DNA of 6,575 nt from NCBI GenBank assembly GCA_028877195.1, contig JAPPIL010000040.1, positions 1 to 6,575 on the forward strand, in the 5' to 3' direction. The position numbers and the translations under genes are program-made. Within the stretch, counting starts at the first letter, position 1. Each line of letters starts with the position of its first letter. This DNA comes from Pseudomonadota bacterium. GTDB lineage: Bacteria; Bdellovibrionota_B; Oligoflexia; Oligoflexales; JAPPIL01. The notes under the pieces are model-generated. The model was not told where the DNA came from and did not search any database. It saw only the letters and a list, made by a program, of their open reading frames with translations. Shown one piece after another: positions 5,525 to 6,575 of this stretch.

Positions 5525-6061
5525 ATGAAGGGTTTGTTTATTCTATTGGCAAGTTTAGCGTTTGTTTCATGTGCGGTTGGTATGGATGCGCAGGTGGCAT
5601 CGGCAGAGTTAGTTGACCCTGGCGTAGAGGGTGGCGGTCAACGTGATGGTGCTAAAGAGGCAACAGATTTTATCAATACTATCAATGGGTATAGAAACAA
5701 TGCTGACTTTGTTGCGGCGGTAGAATTTAATACCACTAGCTCAATTAAAAGGCTTGACAACAGACCGAGGTTGGAGCGAATTCAATACTGTGTTTTGGAT
5801 TATAGTATCCTTGATTTGGCTTTACGGAATATGCAAGATTTGATGTCAGATTTTAAGGATAATGATGATGCCCGTGATGCGGTTGTCATGCGGACTTGCT
5901 ATCTGATGTCGGATAATACGCCTTCTGATATAAACTACGCTACCTACAGTGCTACGGCGAACATCAACACATGCTTACAAGAAATGCTGACGAAGAAAAG
6001 AAACTCCTATGTTCAGCGATGTTCCAAAGATAAGGTGAGCGAGCTGCCTAACAAAGAATAG
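5525..6061 (+). CDS. Exported protein of unknown function, possible lipoprotein
   Basis: A 178-residue protein that I do not recognise. ATG 5525 is chosen because AAGGAG (5513-5518) lies six bases upstream; a TTG at 5510 would bury that site. The N-terminus is a signal peptide: MK, then a hydrophobic run over residues 4-19. LAFVSC ending at C16 is a weak lipobox (F at -3 instead of L), so a lipoprotein is possible; VASA before E28 is an alternative signal peptidase I site. The mature part is polar and acidic, with a glycine-rich patch (33-38), a probably helical middle (about 84-125) and cysteines C89, C125, C150 and C166. Those four could form two disulfides in the periplasm. It stands alone after a long gap and before a structured RNA interval. 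It is a real gene by start signal, signal peptide and length, but function cannot be inferred. Confidence 0.72.
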   Translation: MKGLFILLASLAFVSCAVGMDAQVASAELVDPGVEGGGQRDGAKEATDFINTINGYRNNADFVAAVEFNTTSSIKRLDNRPRLERIQYCVLDYSILDLALRNMQDLMSDFKDNDDARDAVVMRTCYLMSDNTPSDINYATYSATANINTCLQEMLTKKRNSYVQRCSKDKVSELPNKE

Positions 6062-6065
6062 CCAT

Positions 6066-6073
6066 GCTATACT
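6066..6073 (+). promoter_or_regulatory. Extended -10 promoter of the structured RNA interval
   Basis: GC TATACT with TG one base upstream (TG at 6065-6066, TATACT at 6068-6073) is an extended -10 element matching five of six -10 bases. It lies immediately after the stop codon of the exported-protein gene. The best -35 is poor (CTGCCT, 6044-6049, 18-base spacing), as is common for extended -10 promoters. Transcription would start near 6080. Confidence 0.5.
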
Positions 6074-6163
6074 CCTCGCATGGGCAGACGGGGCTTACAG
6101 CGCTTTGCTACTAACGACTGGCAGGTTGCCTATAAAGACACAGGTAACCTCCAAACGGAGAGA

Positions 6164-6187
6164 GAAGAGCAAGCTTGCTTGCTCTTC
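6164..6187 (+). repeat. Perfect 10-bp hairpin with CUUG tetraloop
   Basis: GAAGAGCAAG (6164-6173) and CTTGCTCTTC (6178-6187) pair without mismatch around CTTG, closed by a G-C pair: the exceptionally stable G(CUUG)C tetraloop form. It is not followed by a T-run, so it is a structural element rather than a terminator. CGGAG occurs on both sides, at 6156 and 6191. Confidence 0.75.
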
Positions 6188-6288
6188 AATCGGAGTGCAG
6201 GATGTCTGGCACAGCCGAACCTTGCCACTCGTCATAGAACGCCTACCTATGACTTGACAGATTATTGAACTTTAGGACAAGGGAGCGG

Positions 6289-6314
6289 CGGAGATCGTTG
6301 GGCGGTCTCCGTTT
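6289..6314 (+). terminator. Terminator-like hairpin, possibly an attenuator
   Basis: CGGAGATC (6289-6296) pairs with GGTCTCCG (6304-6311), 8 bp with one G-U, around GTTGGGC, followed by only three T residues. It would end the structured RNA 24 bases before the next start codon. The short T-run makes termination partial at best, which fits an attenuator. The six-base 5' arm CGGAGA also occurs at 6156-6161, so the 3' arm has an alternative partner upstream. Confidence 0.5.
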
Positions 6315-6338
6315 ACGCAAATTCAAGAGAGACTTAAC

Positions 6339-6575
6339 ATGAGAATGAAAACTTTAGCAACCGTCCTGCTCTCCTGCGTGATGGCGATGCCCGTATATGG
6401 CAGCAAGTCAGTTTTTAAGGCTTTAAGGGCTGTAATGAAGTTATCCTCAACACAAATAGCGGCAATAGGGCAACTAGATGCTATGCAGCGTGGTGCAATA
6501 AGGCAGCTGAATGATGATCGGCGGCTGGATAATGTGTCCACTTTTTCGGGGGGCAACACCAACGTGCTGTTATAG
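6339..6575 (+). CDS. Small exported protein of unknown function
   Basis: A 78-residue protein, complete to its TAG at the window edge. ATG 6339 is preferred: a purine run AGAGAG (6326-6331) lies about 7 bases upstream, whereas ATG 6345 would be too far from it. The N-terminus MRMKTLATVLLSCVMAMPVYG is a good signal peptide, with probable cleavage after residue 21 (VYG before SKS), leaving a mature chain of about 57 residues. That chain has a basic, probably amphipathic helical part (22-46), a middle rich in Q, R and D (47-64) and a GGN-containing tail. It has no cysteine after the signal region. I recognise no family. Size and export suggest a secreted effector peptide, bacteriocin-like peptide or periplasmic accessory protein, but there is no immunity or transport gene in view to support any of these. 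The leader upstream is structured and may regulate it. Confidence 0.6.
   Translation: MRMKTLATVLLSCVMAMPVYGSKSVFKALRAVMKLSSTQIAAIGQLDAMQRGAIRQLNDDRRLDNVSTFSGGNTNVLL

Larger units (their letters stand above)
6080..6314 (+). ncRNA. Candidate structured RNA or leader RNA of unknown family
   Basis: From the predicted start to the terminator-like hairpin this interval of about 235 bases is dense in stem-loops. P1 is AGGTTGCC (6123-6130) with GGTAACCT (6143-6150), 8 bp including one G-U. P2 is GAAGAGCAAG-CTTG-CTTGCTCTTC (6164-6187), 10 perfect pairs with a CUUG tetraloop. P3 is GTGC (6195-6198) with GCAC (6209-6212), extendable by two pairs with a bulge. P4 is GTCATAG (6231-6237) with CTATGAC (6247-6253), 7 perfect pairs. 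A terminal hairpin follows at 6289-6311. It does not show the landmarks of tmRNA, RNase P RNA, 4.5S RNA, 6S RNA or the common riboswitches that I can recall. A 62-codon ORF starting at 6080 would be leaderless with no Shine-Dalgarno and gives an unconvincing protein. It could be an independent small RNA or the 5' leader of the gene at 6339. Confidence 0.5.

Noticed and set aside
6080..6268. 62-codon plus-strand ORF within the structured interval
   Set aside because: The ATG coincides with the predicted transcript start, there is no Shine-Dalgarno, composition is unlike the neighbouring proteins, and the stem-loops explain the sequence better.

Overview
The window looks like chromosomal DNA of a proteobacterium, most likely a gammaproteobacterium. 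The pointers are a YciO-type Sua5/YrdC protein, LipB, an oligoribonuclease of the Orn family, a TraB/GumN-family secreted protein and a REC-PilZ cyclic-di-GMP receptor. Base composition looks moderate (not computed). Start codons are unusual: GTG or TTG fits better than ATG for several genes. I cannot name the genus.

Left block (1-1599, + strand): the 3' half of a yciO-like gene overlaps lipB by 20 bases, and lipB is followed after 12 bases by a short RNase HIII-type gene. This is a tight co-directional operon of housekeeping functions: RNA-modification-like, lipoate synthesis and RNA/DNA hybrid removal. It converges on the next block with only 36 bases between stop codons.

Middle block (1636-4206): a secreted TraB/GumN-family protein and orn lie on the minus strand. 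orn is divergent from a REC-PilZ response regulator on the plus strand, and the 122-152 base gap holds two back-to-back sigma70-like promoters. Orn degrades pGpG, the breakdown product of c-di-GMP, and PilZ domains bind c-di-GMP, so the pairing is functionally suggestive. The regulator is followed by a CPBP-type intramembrane protease whose last 4 bases overlap a small BFD-type [2Fe-2S] protein.

Right block (5083-6575): this part is accessory in character. A gene-free stretch of about 440 bases contains palindromes and an isolated sequence resembling an IS5-group terminal repeat. Two small exported proteins of unknown function (178 and 78 residues) follow. Between them lies a 270-base interval with an extended -10 promoter, at least three good stem-loops (one a perfect 10-bp stem with a CUUG tetraloop) and a terminator-like hairpin just upstream of the second exported gene. 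This is best read as an undescribed structured RNA or a leader/attenuator, and it is the most interesting item in the window.
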